A stretch of DNA of 64,000 nucleotides from Phreatobacter sp. (GTDB taxonomy: Bacteria; Pseudomonadota; Alphaproteobacteria; Rhizobiales; Phreatobacteraceae), in contig NZ_JAEULY010000002.1 in NCBI RefSeq assembly GCF_016793595.1, positions 248,001-312,000 of the forward strand, written 5' to 3'. Shown here in pieces: positions 45,304 through 53,742 of the stretch. Position 1 is the stretch's first letter; each line of letters opens with the position of its first letter. The notes under the pieces are model-generated. The model was not told the origin of the DNA and did no database searches. It saw only the letters and a program-made list of their open reading frames with translations. A program made the translations under genes and the position numbers.

Positions 45304-46281
45304 TTACAGTCCGTCGAACAGCGCCGTCGAGAGATAGCGCTCGGCGAAGCTCGGAATGATTACGACGATGGTCTTGCCGGCGCTTTCCGGCCGCTTGCCG
45401 ATCTCCAGCGCCGCCTGCACCGCAGCGCCCGCCGAAATGCCGGTCGGGATGCCCTCGGATTTCGCGAGTTCGCGCGCCAGCGCGAAAGCCTGATCGTTCG
45501 AGACCTGCACGACCTCGTCGATGACCGAGCGGTCGAGGATATCCGGCACGAAGCCCGCGCCGATGCCCTGGATCTTGTGCGGACCGGGATTGCCGCCGGA
45601 CAGGACCGGCGAGTCCGCCGGCTCGACCGCGACGATCTTCACGTCCGGCTTGCGGGCCTTCAGCACCTGGCCGACGCCGGTGATCGTGCCGCCGGTGCCG
45701 ACGCCCGATACGAAGACATCCACCTTGCCATCGGTGTCGTTCCAGATTTCCTCGGCCGTGGTGTGACGGTGGATTTCGGGGTTGGCCGGGTTCTTGAACT
45801 GCTGGGGGATGATGGCGTTCGGGTTTTCGGCCGCCAGTTCCTCGGCCTTGGCGACCGCGCCCTTCATACCCTTCGGGCCTTCGGTCAGCACCAGTTCCGC
45901 GCCGAGCAGGGCCAGCATCTTGCGGCGCTCCAGCGACATGGTCTCGGGCATGACGAGGACGAGGCGGATGCCCCGCGCGGCCGCGACGAAGGCGAGCGCG
46001 ATGCCCGTATTGCCCGATGTCGGTTCGATCAGCACCGTGTCCTTGGTGAGTTTGCCGGACGCCTCGATGGCGTCGATCATGGCCACGCCGATGCGGTCCT
46101 TCACCGAGGCGATGGGGTTGAAGAATTCCAGCTTGGCGAGGATCGTCGCCTTAGAGCCATGGGCCTTGGCCAGCTTGTCCAGCTTCACCAGCGGCGTGTC
46201 GCCGATCGTCTCGGTGATCGAATTGTAGATGCGGCCACGGCCGGGCTTGCGGGTCTTGTCGGGCGAGACGTGGGCGGTCAT
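45304..46281 (-). CDS. cysK: Cysteine synthase A (O-acetylserine sulfhydrylase)
   Basis: 325 residues, PLP-dependent fold type II. Lys61 in [11 protein letters not shown] carries [21 protein letters not shown] binds substrate; [13 protein letters not shown] binds the phosphate. Makes cysteine from O-acetylserine and sulfide. ATG at 46279-46281 preceded by GAGGTG; the frame's upstream extension to 46362 is rejected. The upstream 205 bp are AT-rich and probably regulatory. Confidence 0.95.
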   Translation of the reverse strand: MTAHVSPDKTRKPGRGRIYNSITETIGDTPLVKLDKLAKAHGSKATILAKLEFFNPIASVKDRIGVAMIDAIEASGKLTKDTVLIEPTSGNTGIALAFVAAARGIRLVLVMPETMSLERRKMLALLGAELVLTEGPKGMKGAVAKAEELAAENPNAIIPQQFKNPANPEIHRHTTAEEIWNDTDGKVDVFVSGVGTGGTITGVGQVLKARKPDVKIVAVEPADSPVLSGGNPGPHKIQGIGAGFVPDILDRSVIDEVVQVSNDQAFALARELAKSEGIPTGISAGAAVQAALEIGKRPESAGKTIVVIIPSFAERYLSTALFDGL

Positions 46282-46486
46282 GGCGGCACCTCGGCGGTGG
46301 AAGTCGGGCCGGGATAATGGGGCGCGATGAAAGAATTTTCTATCTGCCTGTAATCGATACAACCAATAAAGATTGCGCGTTCTCGCTGGTATCAGGCGTG
46401 GGGAAGAAAAATCTTCACCGCCCCCTATCGGGAGAATACATCGCGGCGTGTCGTGTTCCGTGCTGCGGACAAGGCCAGCGTAGGCG

Positions 46487-46963
46487 TTACAGCACCATCT
46501 GCGTCTGGGTCACCAGCGCCACCGCCTTGCCGTCGCCGCGGGTGATCCGCGTCTGCCAGACCTGCGTGCGGCTGCCGCGATGGACCGGCGTCGCGGTCGC
46601 GGTCAGCATCTCGCCGACCGGGCCGGAGCTGAGAAAGTTCGTCTTGCTCTCGATCGTGGTCGTGCCCTTGGCGCCCTGCGGCAGATTGATGAAGGTCGCG
46701 GCCGCCCCCACGGTATCCGCAAAGGCCATCAGGGCGCCGCCATGGACGATCGAATCCGCCGTGCAGAGGTCGGGCCTGACCGTCAGTTGCGCCACCACTT
46801 CGTCCGCGCGTGCCGAAACGAACTCAACGCCCATCAGCACGGCGAAGGGCAGGGGGTGGTTCTTCAGCATGTCGAGCGCGGCGACGGCCATGACGGGCTC
46901 CCTGGTCAATGGGACGGCAGGCTCGCCGGCTGAGCCGCGGGGGTCAATGACCTCGATGGTCAT
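46487..46963 (-). CDS. PaaI-type hotdog thioesterase
   Basis: 158 residues. The 4HBT domain (about 30-158) shows [34 protein letters not shown] and [21 protein letters not shown]. It hydrolyses acyl- or aryl-CoA thioesters. Two starts are plausible: ATG 46963 with GAGGAG upstream (used here) and ATG 46891 with GGGAG, which would give a 134-residue protein starting just before the domain. Divergent from arsR. Confidence 0.85.
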   Translation of the reverse strand: MTIEVIDPRGSAGEPAVPLTREPVMAVAALDMLKNHPLPFAVLMGVEFVSARADEVVAQLTVRPDLCTADSIVHGGALMAFADTVGAAATFINLPQGAKGTTTIESKTNFLSSGPVGEMLTATATPVHRGSRTQVWQTRITRGDGKAVALVTQTQMVL

Positions 46964-46997
46964 CGGGCTCCTCGCCGGTCGGCGCGTCGGGTTCCCA

Positions 46998-47021
46998 ATA
47001 TTCAACGCATCGGTTGACAAT
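46998..47021. promoter_or_regulatory. Upstream operator-like inverted repeat of arsR
   Basis: ATATTCAAC-N6-GTTGACAAT, an imperfect copy (seven of nine in the right arm) of the perfect palindrome 40 bp downstream. Its right arm overlaps the putative -35 hexamer TTGACA. Confidence 0.6.
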
Positions 47022-47042
47022 CAAGGCGCGACAGGCAATATT
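47014..47042 (+). promoter_or_regulatory. Putative arsR promoter
   Basis: -35 TTGACA (47014-47019, perfect consensus), 17-bp spacer, -10-like AATATT (47037-47042). The expected start of transcription, about 7 bases on, falls at or next to the ATG at 47050, so the mRNA may be leaderless. Confidence 0.55.
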
Positions 47043-47061
47043 CAACTTTATGGTTGAATAT
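47038..47061. promoter_or_regulatory. Perfect palindromic operator over the arsR start codon
   Basis: Perfect 9-bp inverted repeat ATATTCAAC-N6-GTTGAATAT. The arsR ATG (47050-47052) is in the spacer and the left arm overlaps the -10 region. This is a classic place for an autorepressor of the ArsR family. Confidence 0.7.
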
Positions 47062-47415
47062 CAGGCCGCCCAACTCGACACCGTCTTCCACGCCCTCGGC
47101 GATGCCACGCGCCGGCGGATGCTGCGCGAACTGGCGCAGGGCGACCGGACCGTCGGCCAACTCGCCGAGCCCTTTGCCATCTCGCTGGCGGCCGCCTCCA
47201 AGCACATCAAGGCGCTGGAGAATGCCGGCCTGATCCACCGTGAGGTGCGCGGCCGCACGCATCATTGCCGGCTGGCTGCCGAGCGGCTCGCCGCCGCCCA
47301 TGAATGGCTCGGCTACTACGAGCGGTTCTGGACCGGCCGCCTCGACATTCTCGAACGGCTTCTCCGCGAGGAGGCCGCGAAGACATCCCCAGCCCCCGAA
47401 GGAGACGACCCATGA
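47050..47415 (+). CDS. ArsR-family transcriptional regulator
   Basis: 121 residues, winged helix: LDTVFHALGDATRRRMLREL, then the recognition-helix segment ISLAAASKHIKALENAGLI and the wing VRGRTHHCRLA. No cysteine-rich metal site is seen, so it belongs to the non-metal group usually paired with an SRPBCC (AHSA1) protein, as here. No ribosome-binding site precedes ATG 47050. The stop overlaps the next ATG (ATGA). Confidence 0.92.
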   Translation: MVEYQAAQLDTVFHALGDATRRRMLRELAQGDRTVGQLAEPFAISLAAASKHIKALENAGLIHREVRGRTHHCRLAAERLAAAHEWLGYYERFWTGRLDILERLLREEAAKTSPAPEGDDP

Positions 47416-47945
47416 CCGCGACCCTGCTGCGTTCCGCCTATGGCGAGCTTTCCGAGCCGATGACGCTGACCATCCAGCGGGTGCTTCCCGGCACGGTCGA
47501 GCGCGTCTGGGCCTATCTGACCGAAAGCGATCTGCGCCGTCAGTGGCTGGCGTCAGGCGAGATGGAAATGAAGGTCGGCGCGACCTTCGAATTCGTCTGG
47601 CGCAACGACGAGCTGAGCGACCCGCCGGGCAAGCGGCCCGAGGGCTTCGCCGAGGAGCACCGGCTCAAAAGCGAGATCACCGAACTCGATCCGCCGCGCC
47701 GGCTCGGCATTTCCTGGGGCGCGACCGGCGGCGTCACCTTCGAGTTGCAGCCGCGGAGCGACGGGGTCCTGCTGACCATCGTGCACAAGCGCGCGACCGA
47801 CCGCACGACGCTGCTCAATGTCAGCGCCGGCTGGCACCGCCATCTCGACATTCTGGAGGCGCGGATGAACGGCCAGAAGCCGGACACGTTCTGGGACGGC
47901 TGGCTGCGCCTGAAAAAGGACTACGAGGCCCGCTTCCCGGCCTGA
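47412..47945 (+). CDS. SRPBCC (AHSA1-type) protein
   Basis: 177 residues. The START-like fold pattern is clear: LTIQRVLPGTVERVWAYLTESDLRRQWL, VGATFEFVWRN, then ELQPRSDGVLLTIVHKR and the C-terminal helix GWHRHLDILEARMNGQKPDTFWDGW. A ligand-binding pocket protein of unknown ligand, translationally coupled to the ArsR regulator. This ArsR-SRPBCC arrangement is common in proteobacteria. Confidence 0.9.
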   Translation: MTATLLRSAYGELSEPMTLTIQRVLPGTVERVWAYLTESDLRRQWLASGEMEMKVGATFEFVWRNDELSDPPGKRPEGFAEEHRLKSEITELDPPRRLGISWGATGGVTFELQPRSDGVLLTIVHKRATDRTTLLNVSAGWHRHLDILEARMNGQKPDTFWDGWLRLKKDYEARFPA

Positions 47946-47949
47946 TGCC

Positions 47950-49128
47950 TCACGGCGCCCCGGCCGCCAGCGCTTCGAGCACGGCATGGGCGGCGGCGAT
48001 GCGGGCGGGGATGGGCAGGGCCCGGTTCGCCAGCACGACGATGCCGATGCGCTTCTGCGGCACGACGGCGACATAGGCGCCGAAGCCGCTCGTGGACCCG
48101 GTCTTGTTGAACAGGGCCGGGCCCGCGGGCCTTAGCGGCGGCGTGATCGCCGTCGCGGGATGCGCGTCCATCGCCATGGTCGTGGCATTGCCTGCGAGAA
48201 GGCGCTCCAGCGTGACAGGCCATGGGTACTGTTCCCAGCCGAGGCCCTGCACCATCTCGCCGACCCGGAAATGGCCGACCTGTGTCGCCTCGACCGCGCG
48301 GCGCATGGCCGGTTCCAGTGTCTCCGGCCGGATATTGGCTTCGACGAAGCGGATGAGGTCTGCCGCGGAGGTCTTCACGCCATAGGCTTCGGCGCCGAGC
48401 AGGGCCAGGCCGACGCTCACCCGCGTCGGACGGTTCTGCCGGTTATAGCCCATGGCGTAGCGCGCCATGGCGGCTTGCGGCACGCGGATGTGGCTGTCGC
48501 GCAGGCCGAGCTTGGGAAACACGTCCCTTTCCATGAGATCGGCAAAGGGCCGTCCCATCGCGGCGGCGGCGAGATGACCGAACAGGCCGATGCTGGGATT
48601 GGAGTAGCGACGCTGCGCGCCCGGAGCCGCTGCCGGCTGCCACGCGCGGAAATAGTCGATCATCGTGCCGTTTCGGACTGTCGCCGGGAACTGCAGCGGC
48701 AGGCCGCCTGCCGTGTAGGTGGCGAGATGCAGGAGGCTCGCCCTGTCGATGGCGCCGCCGGCAAGCGACGGCATGAAGCGGCTCGGACGGTCGCCGAGCG
48801 ACAGACGGCCCTGCACCTCGGCATAGGCTCCGAGCGTCGCCGTGAAAGCCTTGCTGACCGAGCCGATCTCGAACAGCGTGTGCTCGCTCACCGGCTGGCG
48901 CGTCTCCCGCGAGGCGATGCCGAAACTGAAGAAGCGCTGCCGTCCGCCGGCGGTCCCGGCGATGGCAAGGCCCGGGACATCGTGCTCTGCGAGCAGGGGG
49001 CGCATCGTTCGCTCGACCAGGGCCGCGATGCGGTCGGGTCGCTCCTCGGCGCGGACCGGGAGCGATGCGAGGCATATGATCGCGACGGGGAGGGCGAGTT
49101 GCCGCGCGGCGCGTGGGAGCGTGATCAA
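47950..49128 (-). CDS. Class C (AmpC-type) beta-lactamase
   Basis: 392 residues with a Sec signal peptide (ALPVAIICLASLPVRA). All class C motifs are present: Ser90-x-x-Lys93 (SVSK), Tyr175-Ser-Asn177 (the YAN/YSN motif), and Lys342-Thr-Gly344. Surrounding AmpC marks are also kept: LHLATYTAGGLPLQFP, GAEAYGVKTS, MVQGLGWEQYPWPV and GFGAYVAVVPQKRIGIVVLAN. It hydrolyses cephalosporins in the periplasm. No ATG fits; TTG at 49126-49128 starts the signal peptide. No ampR is adjacent. Confidence 0.92.
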   Translation of the reverse strand: MITLPRAARQLALPVAIICLASLPVRAEERPDRIAALVERTMRPLLAEHDVPGLAIAGTAGGRQRFFSFGIASRETRQPVSEHTLFEIGSVSKAFTATLGAYAEVQGRLSLGDRPSRFMPSLAGGAIDRASLLHLATYTAGGLPLQFPATVRNGTMIDYFRAWQPAAAPGAQRRYSNPSIGLFGHLAAAAMGRPFADLMERDVFPKLGLRDSHIRVPQAAMARYAMGYNRQNRPTRVSVGLALLGAEAYGVKTSAADLIRFVEANIRPETLEPAMRRAVEATQVGHFRVGEMVQGLGWEQYPWPVTLERLLAGNATTMAMDAHPATAITPPLRPAGPALFNKTGSTSGFGAYVAVVPQKRIGIVVLANRALPIPARIAAAHAVLEALAAGAP

Positions 49129-49205
49129 GGCGGATTTCCGTCTCGTGGAAACAGTCTGCGTCGGGCGCTTGCCTGCGGTGCCTAAGCGCCAGGCCCCGGC
49201 GCAAC

Positions 49206-49235
49206 AAAAAGCCCCGCGCGGTTTCCCGGCGGGGC
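49206..49235 (-). terminator. Intrinsic terminator of ctrA
   Basis: On the minus strand a stem GCCCCGC / GCGGGGC with inner CGG/CCG pairs, followed directly by TTTTTG. It lies about 120 bp after the ctrA stop. Confidence 0.8.
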
Positions 49236-49353
49236 CCTCGTCGTCCGGCGGCATTTCATCCGTACTCGCCAGACTTTCGAAACTGCTTGTGCCAGCCGGC
49301 CGTGACGGCCGTGTGACGCGGCTGCAGCGCAATTGTTGCCGCAGCGAAAAGGA

Positions 49354-50055
49354 TCAGGCGGGAATCCGCTCTTCGAGCTCGGAGGGCTCGCGCAGCACGT
49401 AGCCGCGGCCCCAGACCGTCTCGATGAAGTTCTTGCCGTCGGAGGCGTTGGCGAGCTTCTTGCGCAGCTTGCAGATGAAGACGTCGATGATCTTCAGCTC
49501 GGGCTCGTCCATGCCGCCGTAGAGATGGTTGAGGAACATCTCCTTGGTCAGCGTCGTGCCCTTGCGGAGCGAGAGCAGCTCCAGCATCTGGTATTCCTTG
49601 CCCGTCAGGTGGACGCGCTGGCCGCCGACCTCGACCGTCTTCTGGTCCAGGTTGACCAGCAGGTCGCCGGTGGTGATCACCGACTGGGCATGGCCCTTCG
49701 AGCGCCGCACGATGGCGTGGATGCGGGCGACCAGCTCGTCCTTGTGGAACGGCTTGGTCAGATAGTCGTCGGCGCCGAAGCCGAGGCCGCGAACCTTATC
49801 CTCGATGCCGGCAAGGCCCGACAGGATCAGGATGGGCGTCTTGACCTTGGCGACCCGAAGCGACTTCAGCACTTCATAGCCCGACATGTCGGGCAGGTTC
49901 AGGTCAAGTAGAATGATATCGTAGTCGTAGAGCTTGCCGAGGTCGATGCCTTCCTCGCCCAGGTCCGTCGTGTAGACGTTAAAGCTCTCGGACTTGAGCA
50001 TCAGCTCGATGCTCTTCGCGGTGGCGCTGTCATCTTCGATCAACAGAACGCGCAT
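49354..50055 (-). CDS. ctrA: Cell-cycle response regulator CtrA
   Basis: 233 residues, OmpR type. Receiver with Asp51 in [13 protein letters not shown]-terminal winged helix nearly identical to the Caulobacter protein ([46 protein letters not shown]). It activates or represses promoters with TTAA-N7-TTAA and silences the replication origin. Of the two ATG codons, 50053-50055 has the AAGGGG at a proper distance and gives the standard MRVLLIEDD start; the one at 50061 is immediately next to it. The C-terminus differs from the Caulobacter Ala-Ala end (ERIPA). Confidence 0.97.
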   Translation of the reverse strand: MRVLLIEDDSATAKSIELMLKSESFNVYTTDLGEEGIDLGKLYDYDIILLDLNLPDMSGYEVLKSLRVAKVKTPILILSGLAGIEDKVRGLGFGADDYLTKPFHKDELVARIHAIVRRSKGHAQSVITTGDLLVNLDQKTVEVGGQRVHLTGKEYQMLELLSLRKGTTLTKEMFLNHLYGGMDEPELKIIDVFICKLRKKLANASDGKNFIETVWGRGYVLREPSELEERIPA

Positions 50056-50180
50056 GCCCATCCCCTTCCGCTGACCCTAAGTCGGCTACCCCGTCCGAGC
50101 GGACGAAGCAGGCGCCTGGCATAGCGATCCCGTGCCCCCGCCGCCGCGCGGGTAGCGCTTGGGATCCGTCCCCGTTCACT

Positions 50181-50472
50181 GATTCGACGCTACGCCCTAA
50201 TGGTTAACAAACAGTGATTCGCGGGGGCAAGAGTCTTCGCAAAATATTTCTGCGACTCACTCCAACCCTCTGTCGAATCGACCATTTCGGTCGGCTCGTC
50301 GAGGTACAGGTCCTGCCTTTCCGCAACCGGGGCGCGTCGTGGGTCGTTGCAAACGAACCCCTAACGGCTGCGGACGCCATTAATCGGCTGACAACGATCA
50401 TTAACGGGGCGAGTTAAGGAAGGGTTACGCCGCCGGGCGGAATCCGGGCGCGAACTGGCTTTACTTTGAATC
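50181..50472. promoter_or_regulatory. Cluster of GANTC (CcrM methylation) sites upstream of ctrA
   Basis: Seven GANTC sites in 292 bp: GATTC (50181, 50216), GAGTC (50231), GACTC (50254), GAATC (50275, 50440, 50468). At this base composition about one is expected. CcrM methylation state controls ctrA transcription in Caulobacter. Confidence 0.7.
50414..50428 (+). promoter_or_regulatory. CtrA-type box (TTAA-N7-TTAC)
   Basis: TTAA-GGAAGGG-TTAC, seven of eight consensus bases, in the ctrA-fliI region. Candidate site for CtrA autoregulation. Confidence 0.45.
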
Positions 50473-50596
50473 GAACCGGAGCGGAGCTGTTAAATCTCGC
50501 CACGGATGAGGCCCGCCGCGGCGGCAGCGGGCCGTTTTCGGCGGCGAACCGGGGAAGGGACGAGCCGCACCGAATGGGCAGTTTCTACCGGGGGCA

Positions 50597-50614
50597 TGGT
50601 TAACCGCCGGTAAA
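50597..50614 (-). promoter_or_regulatory. CtrA-type box with extended half-site
   Basis: On the minus strand TTTA-CCGGCGG-TTAACCA, i.e. a TTTA-N7-TTAA box whose right half extends to TTAACCAT, the form preferred by CtrA in Caulobacter. Confidence 0.5.
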
Positions 50615-50712
50615 CGGATCGGGGTGGTTCGTGCAATTGGCGAGACTTTTTGCGAATTGAGCGAAAGCACGCGGCAAATTCTGCCGGTCGGCGTTTACCC
50701 ATGGCTCCGGCG

Positions 50713-50727
50713 TTAACCCTTCATTGA
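50713..50727 (+). promoter_or_regulatory. CtrA-type box ahead of fliI
   Basis: TTAA-CCCTTCA-TTGA, continuing to TTGACCAT. It lies 60 bp before the preferred fliI ATG. fliI is a CtrA-activated class II flagellar gene in Caulobacter. Confidence 0.55.
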
Positions 50728-50787
50728 CCATGAGGGCGGAAGGTGGGCGCTGACCTCCCCGAAGGGGCGGCCCATGCAGGACATTTC

Positions 50788-52110
50788 ATGCGCGCGCTTG
50801 CCGACCAGATCGCCGATATCGACGGCGTCGCCATCTACGGGCGCGTCGCGGGCGTGCGCGGGCTGATGGTGGAGGCTGCCGGGCCCGTCCATGCCATGTC
50901 GGTCGGCTCGCGCGTCACCATCGAGACGGGCGCGCGCCCCATTCCCTGCGAGGTTGTCGGCTTTGCAGGAGACCAGGCGCTGCTGATGCCCTTCGCCGGG
51001 CTGGAGGGCGTCAGGCGCGGCTGCAAGGCCATGGTGCAGATCGCCCCTGCCGCCGTGCGTCCGAGCCCCGCCTGGCTCGGCCGCGTCGTCAACGCCATGG
51101 GCGAGCCCATCGACGGCAAGGGTCCCCTGCCGCAGGGCGGCGATCCCATGCCGTTCCGGGCCGATCCTCCCGCCGCCCATGCCCGCCGCCGGGTCGGCGC
51201 GCCGCTCGACCTTGGGGTGCGGGCGCTCAACACCTTCCTCACCTGCTGCCGTGGCCAGCGCATGGGTATCTTCGCCGGCTCGGGCGTCGGCAAGTCGGTG
51301 CTGCTCTCGATGATCGCGCGCAATGTCGAGGCAGATGTCTCGGTGATCGGCCTGATCGGCGAGCGCGGCCGCGAGGTGCAGGAATTCCTTCAGGAGGACC
51401 TCGGCGAGGAGGGCCTCGCCCGCTCGGTCGTGGTGGTGGCGACCTCCGACGAGCCGGCGCTGATGCGCAAGCAGGCGGCCTATCTCACTCTTTCCATCGC
51501 CGAGTATTTCCGCGACCTCGACCAGCAGGTCATGCTGATGATGGATTCCGTGACGCGCTTCGCCATGGCGCAGCGCGAGATCGGCCTCTCGGCCGGCGAG
51601 CCGCCGACGGCAAAAGGCTATACGCCGACCGTCTTCTCCGAATTGCCTCGCCTGCTGGAGCGCGCCGGCCCGGGCGCGGGCGAGGGCGCGATCACCGCCA
51701 TCTTCACCGTGCTGGTCGATGGCGACGACCATAACGAGCCGGTGGCCGACGCGGTGCGCGGCATTCTCGACGGCCACATCGTCATGGAGCGCGCCATTGC
51801 CGAGCGCGGCCGCTATCCCGCCATCAACGTGCTGAAGAGCGTGTCGCGAACCATGCCGCGCTCGGCCGATCCGGAATACTGGCCGGTGATCCAGCGCGCG
51901 AAGCGCACGCTCGCGACCTATGCCGATATGGAGGAGCTGATCCGGCTCGGGGCCTACCGAGCGGGCTCGTCCGCGGAGGTGGATGAGGCGATCCGCCTGC
52001 AGCCGGCGCTGGAGGCGTTCCTCGGTCAGCGCAAGGAGGAGGCGGCGTCGATCGGCGAGGGCTACAGGAAGCTCGCCGCGATCCTCGACGGGGCGGAAGC
52101 CGGTGCCTGA
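50788..52110 (+). CDS. fliI: Flagellar type III export ATPase FliI
   Basis: 440 residues. Walker [36 protein letters not shown], Walker [26 protein letters not shown] and the C-terminal [16 protein letters not shown]. It energises export of flagellar proteins at the cytoplasmic face of the basal body. The frame opens with GTG 50743, with GAGGG upstream, but the ATG at 50788 (AGGA upstream) gives [19 protein letters not shown], the usual N-terminus in Hyphomicrobiales, and is preferred. Followed by fliJ after 204 bp. Confidence 0.95.
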   Translation: MRALADQIADIDGVAIYGRVAGVRGLMVEAAGPVHAMSVGSRVTIETGARPIPCEVVGFAGDQALLMPFAGLEGVRRGCKAMVQIAPAAVRPSPAWLGRVVNAMGEPIDGKGPLPQGGDPMPFRADPPAAHARRRVGAPLDLGVRALNTFLTCCRGQRMGIFAGSGVGKSVLLSMIARNVEADVSVIGLIGERGREVQEFLQEDLGEEGLARSVVVVATSDEPALMRKQAAYLTLSIAEYFRDLDQQVMLMMDSVTRFAMAQREIGLSAGEPPTAKGYTPTVFSELPRLLERAGPGAGEGAITAIFTVLVDGDDHNEPVADAVRGILDGHIVMERAIAERGRYPAINVLKSVSRTMPRSADPEYWPVIQRAKRTLATYADMEELIRLGAYRAGSSAEVDEAIRLQPALEAFLGQRKEEAASIGEGYRKLAAILDGAEAGA

Positions 52111-52314
52111 ACCTGCGCCGATTTCGTCAGGTTTCGTCAGGACTTATGAACGTCCGTTTACCAAACATCGTACTTTCCGGAAACGGAATCTCAACCTCGC
52201 GGCCCTATCTTCACCTTTCATAAGGGGTAAGGCGTCCCTGGGACGGACGCCGAGGACGACCGTGCGCTGTGTGTGTGGCGCGCGGAATGCGGGGACTTCT
52301 GGGAGTATGAGTCG

Positions 52315-52734
52315 ATGAAGTCGCGAGAGACTTTGATCCGCCTGAAGCGATTTCAGGTGGATGAGAAGCGCCGACAGGTGGCGCAGATCGAGATGATGAT
52401 CGCCGAGTTCGAGCGCATGGCCGCCGACCTCGATCGCGAGATCGTCACCGAGCAGAACCGCGCCAATGTTCACGATCCGGCGCACTATGCCTATCCGACC
52501 TATGCGAAGGCCGCGCGCACGCGCCGCGACAACCTTCTCGGCTCGGCCGGCGAGCTGAAGGGCCAGCTGGACGACGCCAAGGCGGCGCTGGCGGAAGCCT
52601 TCGAGGAGCTGAAGAAGGTCGAGATCCTCGACGAGCGCGAGAGCGCCCGCGATCGCGCCGCCGATCAGGCGCGCGAGCAGGCCGAGATGGACCGCATCGG
52701 GCTTTCTCGACGTGGCGCCTATCTCGGCGCCTGA
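52315..52734 (+). CDS. fliJ: Flagellar export chaperone FliJ
   Basis: 139 residues, almost entirely a charged coiled coil (KSRETLIRLKRFQVDEKRRQVAQIE; EELKKVEILDERESARDRAADQAREQAEMD). This fits FliJ, the stalk-like partner of the FliI ring. ATG at 52315 with GGGAG upstream. The gap after fliI is unusually long (204 bp) and contains a 10-bp direct repeat. Ends before an intrinsic terminator. Confidence 0.88.
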   Translation: MKSRETLIRLKRFQVDEKRRQVAQIEMMIAEFERMAADLDREIVTEQNRANVHDPAHYAYPTYAKAARTRRDNLLGSAGELKGQLDDAKAALAEAFEELKKVEILDERESARDRAADQAREQAEMDRIGLSRRGAYLGA

Positions 52735-52781
52735 AGCGTCGGGCCTGAGGCGGACCCGCAACGGGTCAGATGAGAAAACTG

Positions 52782-52808
52782 GGCGCGGCCATCGAGCCGC
52801 GCCTTTTC
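52782..52808 (+). terminator. Intrinsic terminator of fliI-fliJ
   Basis: 8-bp stem GGCGCGGC / GCCGCGCC, six-base loop, followed by TTTTCTTTT. It lies 48 bp after the fliJ stop. Confidence 0.85.
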
Positions 52809-52834
52809 TTTTGGACGCCTCTCCTTCCGGGCAG

Positions 52835-53689
52835 TCAGGTCTGGGCGACCGTCTTCCGCTCGACATTCACTCGCCAGTCGCCGGGCTCGCCGTCGATGGT
52901 CACGAGGTTCCAGGCCGCAGGCTCGTCCTTGCCGCCCGCCCGCGCCGAGGCGGAGGGCACGCCGACCACGGGGATCGGGCCGTCCGGGCCCTTCAGGGGT
53001 CGCATCGTGCCCTTGTGTGTGTGGCCGTGCAGCACCAGCTCCGCGCCGTGGCGGGTCAGCGCCCTCGCCAGTTCGTCATGGTCGTTCAGTCGCTTCTGGA
53101 AGCCGATGTCGAAGGGCGGGTGGTGGATCATGACGACTCGCGCCGTGCCCTCGGCCTTGAGGTCCTGCAGCAGTTCCTCCAGCGCCACGATCTGCCGCGC
53201 GCCGACCGCGCCGGCCGCCGAGAAGGGCGGCGTCGGCACGCCGCTGTTGAGGCCGATCAGCGCCACCTTTCCGCGGCGGCGCAGATAGGGGAAGGCATAG
53301 CCGCCCTCGGCCTCATCGACGCCATCGCCAAGGAACCACGGCCGCCAGTGCAGCACGATCTCCGGCACGGTCTGGCGCATATAGGCGTCATGGTTGCCGG
53401 GGACGAACGACACGCGGTCCGGCTCGCCGATGCGCCACAGCACCGCGCGTGCGGCCGGGAATTCGGCGGCAAGCCCGATATTGATGAGATCGCCCGTGAC
53501 GGCGACGTGGTCGGGTGCGGCCTTGGCAACATCCATGAGCAGGCGGTCCAGCACGGCCATGCTGTGATGCTCGCCACGGCCGCGCCGCCAGTTGAGATAG
53601 CCGGTCAGCCGCTTGTTCAGGAGATCGCGCAGCGAAGGCTCCGGCAGCGGGCCGATATGCAGGTCGGAGAGATGGGCGAGGCGGAACAT
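52835..53689 (-). CDS. Calcineurin-like metallophosphoesterase (cyclic-nucleotide-phosphodiesterase-like)
   Basis: 284 residues. Metal motifs: LSDLHIG near the N-terminus, VTGDLINIG, VPGNHDAY, MIHHPPF and LHGHTHKG. This order is that of the Icc/CpdA-like phosphodiesterases. No signal peptide, so cytoplasmic; substrate unknown. It is not similar in detail to the PlcP-type enzyme at 10700. Same direction as mbfA, 53 bp after it. Confidence 0.88.
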   Translation of the reverse strand: MFRLAHLSDLHIGPLPEPSLRDLLNKRLTGYLNWRRGRGEHHSMAVLDRLLMDVAKAAPDHVAVTGDLINIGLAAEFPAARAVLWRIGEPDRVSFVPGNHDAYMRQTVPEIVLHWRPWFLGDGVDEAEGGYAFPYLRRRGKVALIGLNSGVPTPPFSAAGAVGARQIVALEELLQDLKAEGTARVVMIHHPPFDIGFQKRLNDHDELARALTRHGAELVLHGHTHKGTMRPLKGPDGPIPVVGVPSASARAGGKDEPAAWNLVTIDGEPGDWRVNVERKTVAQT

Positions 53690-53742
53690 GGGTTCTGCCT
53701 AGTCGAAATCAGCCCGGATGGGAAACCGGCCGCCGCCGGGCG

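Larger units (their letters stand above)
50056..50787. promoter_or_regulatory. ctrA / fliI divergent regulatory region
   Basis: About 730 bp with no credible gene. It is AT-richer than its surroundings and holds seven GANTC sites (50181, 50216, 50231, 50254, 50275, 50440, 50468) and at least six TTAA half-sites, four of them in CtrA-like pairs (50204, 50414, 50600, 50713). It should contain the ctrA promoters and the fliI promoter. Confidence 0.8.

Noticed and set aside
50204-50702. Short open frames between ctrA and fliI
   Set aside because: No ribosome-binding sites, no family resemblance, and the region is full of regulatory motifs; treated as non-coding.
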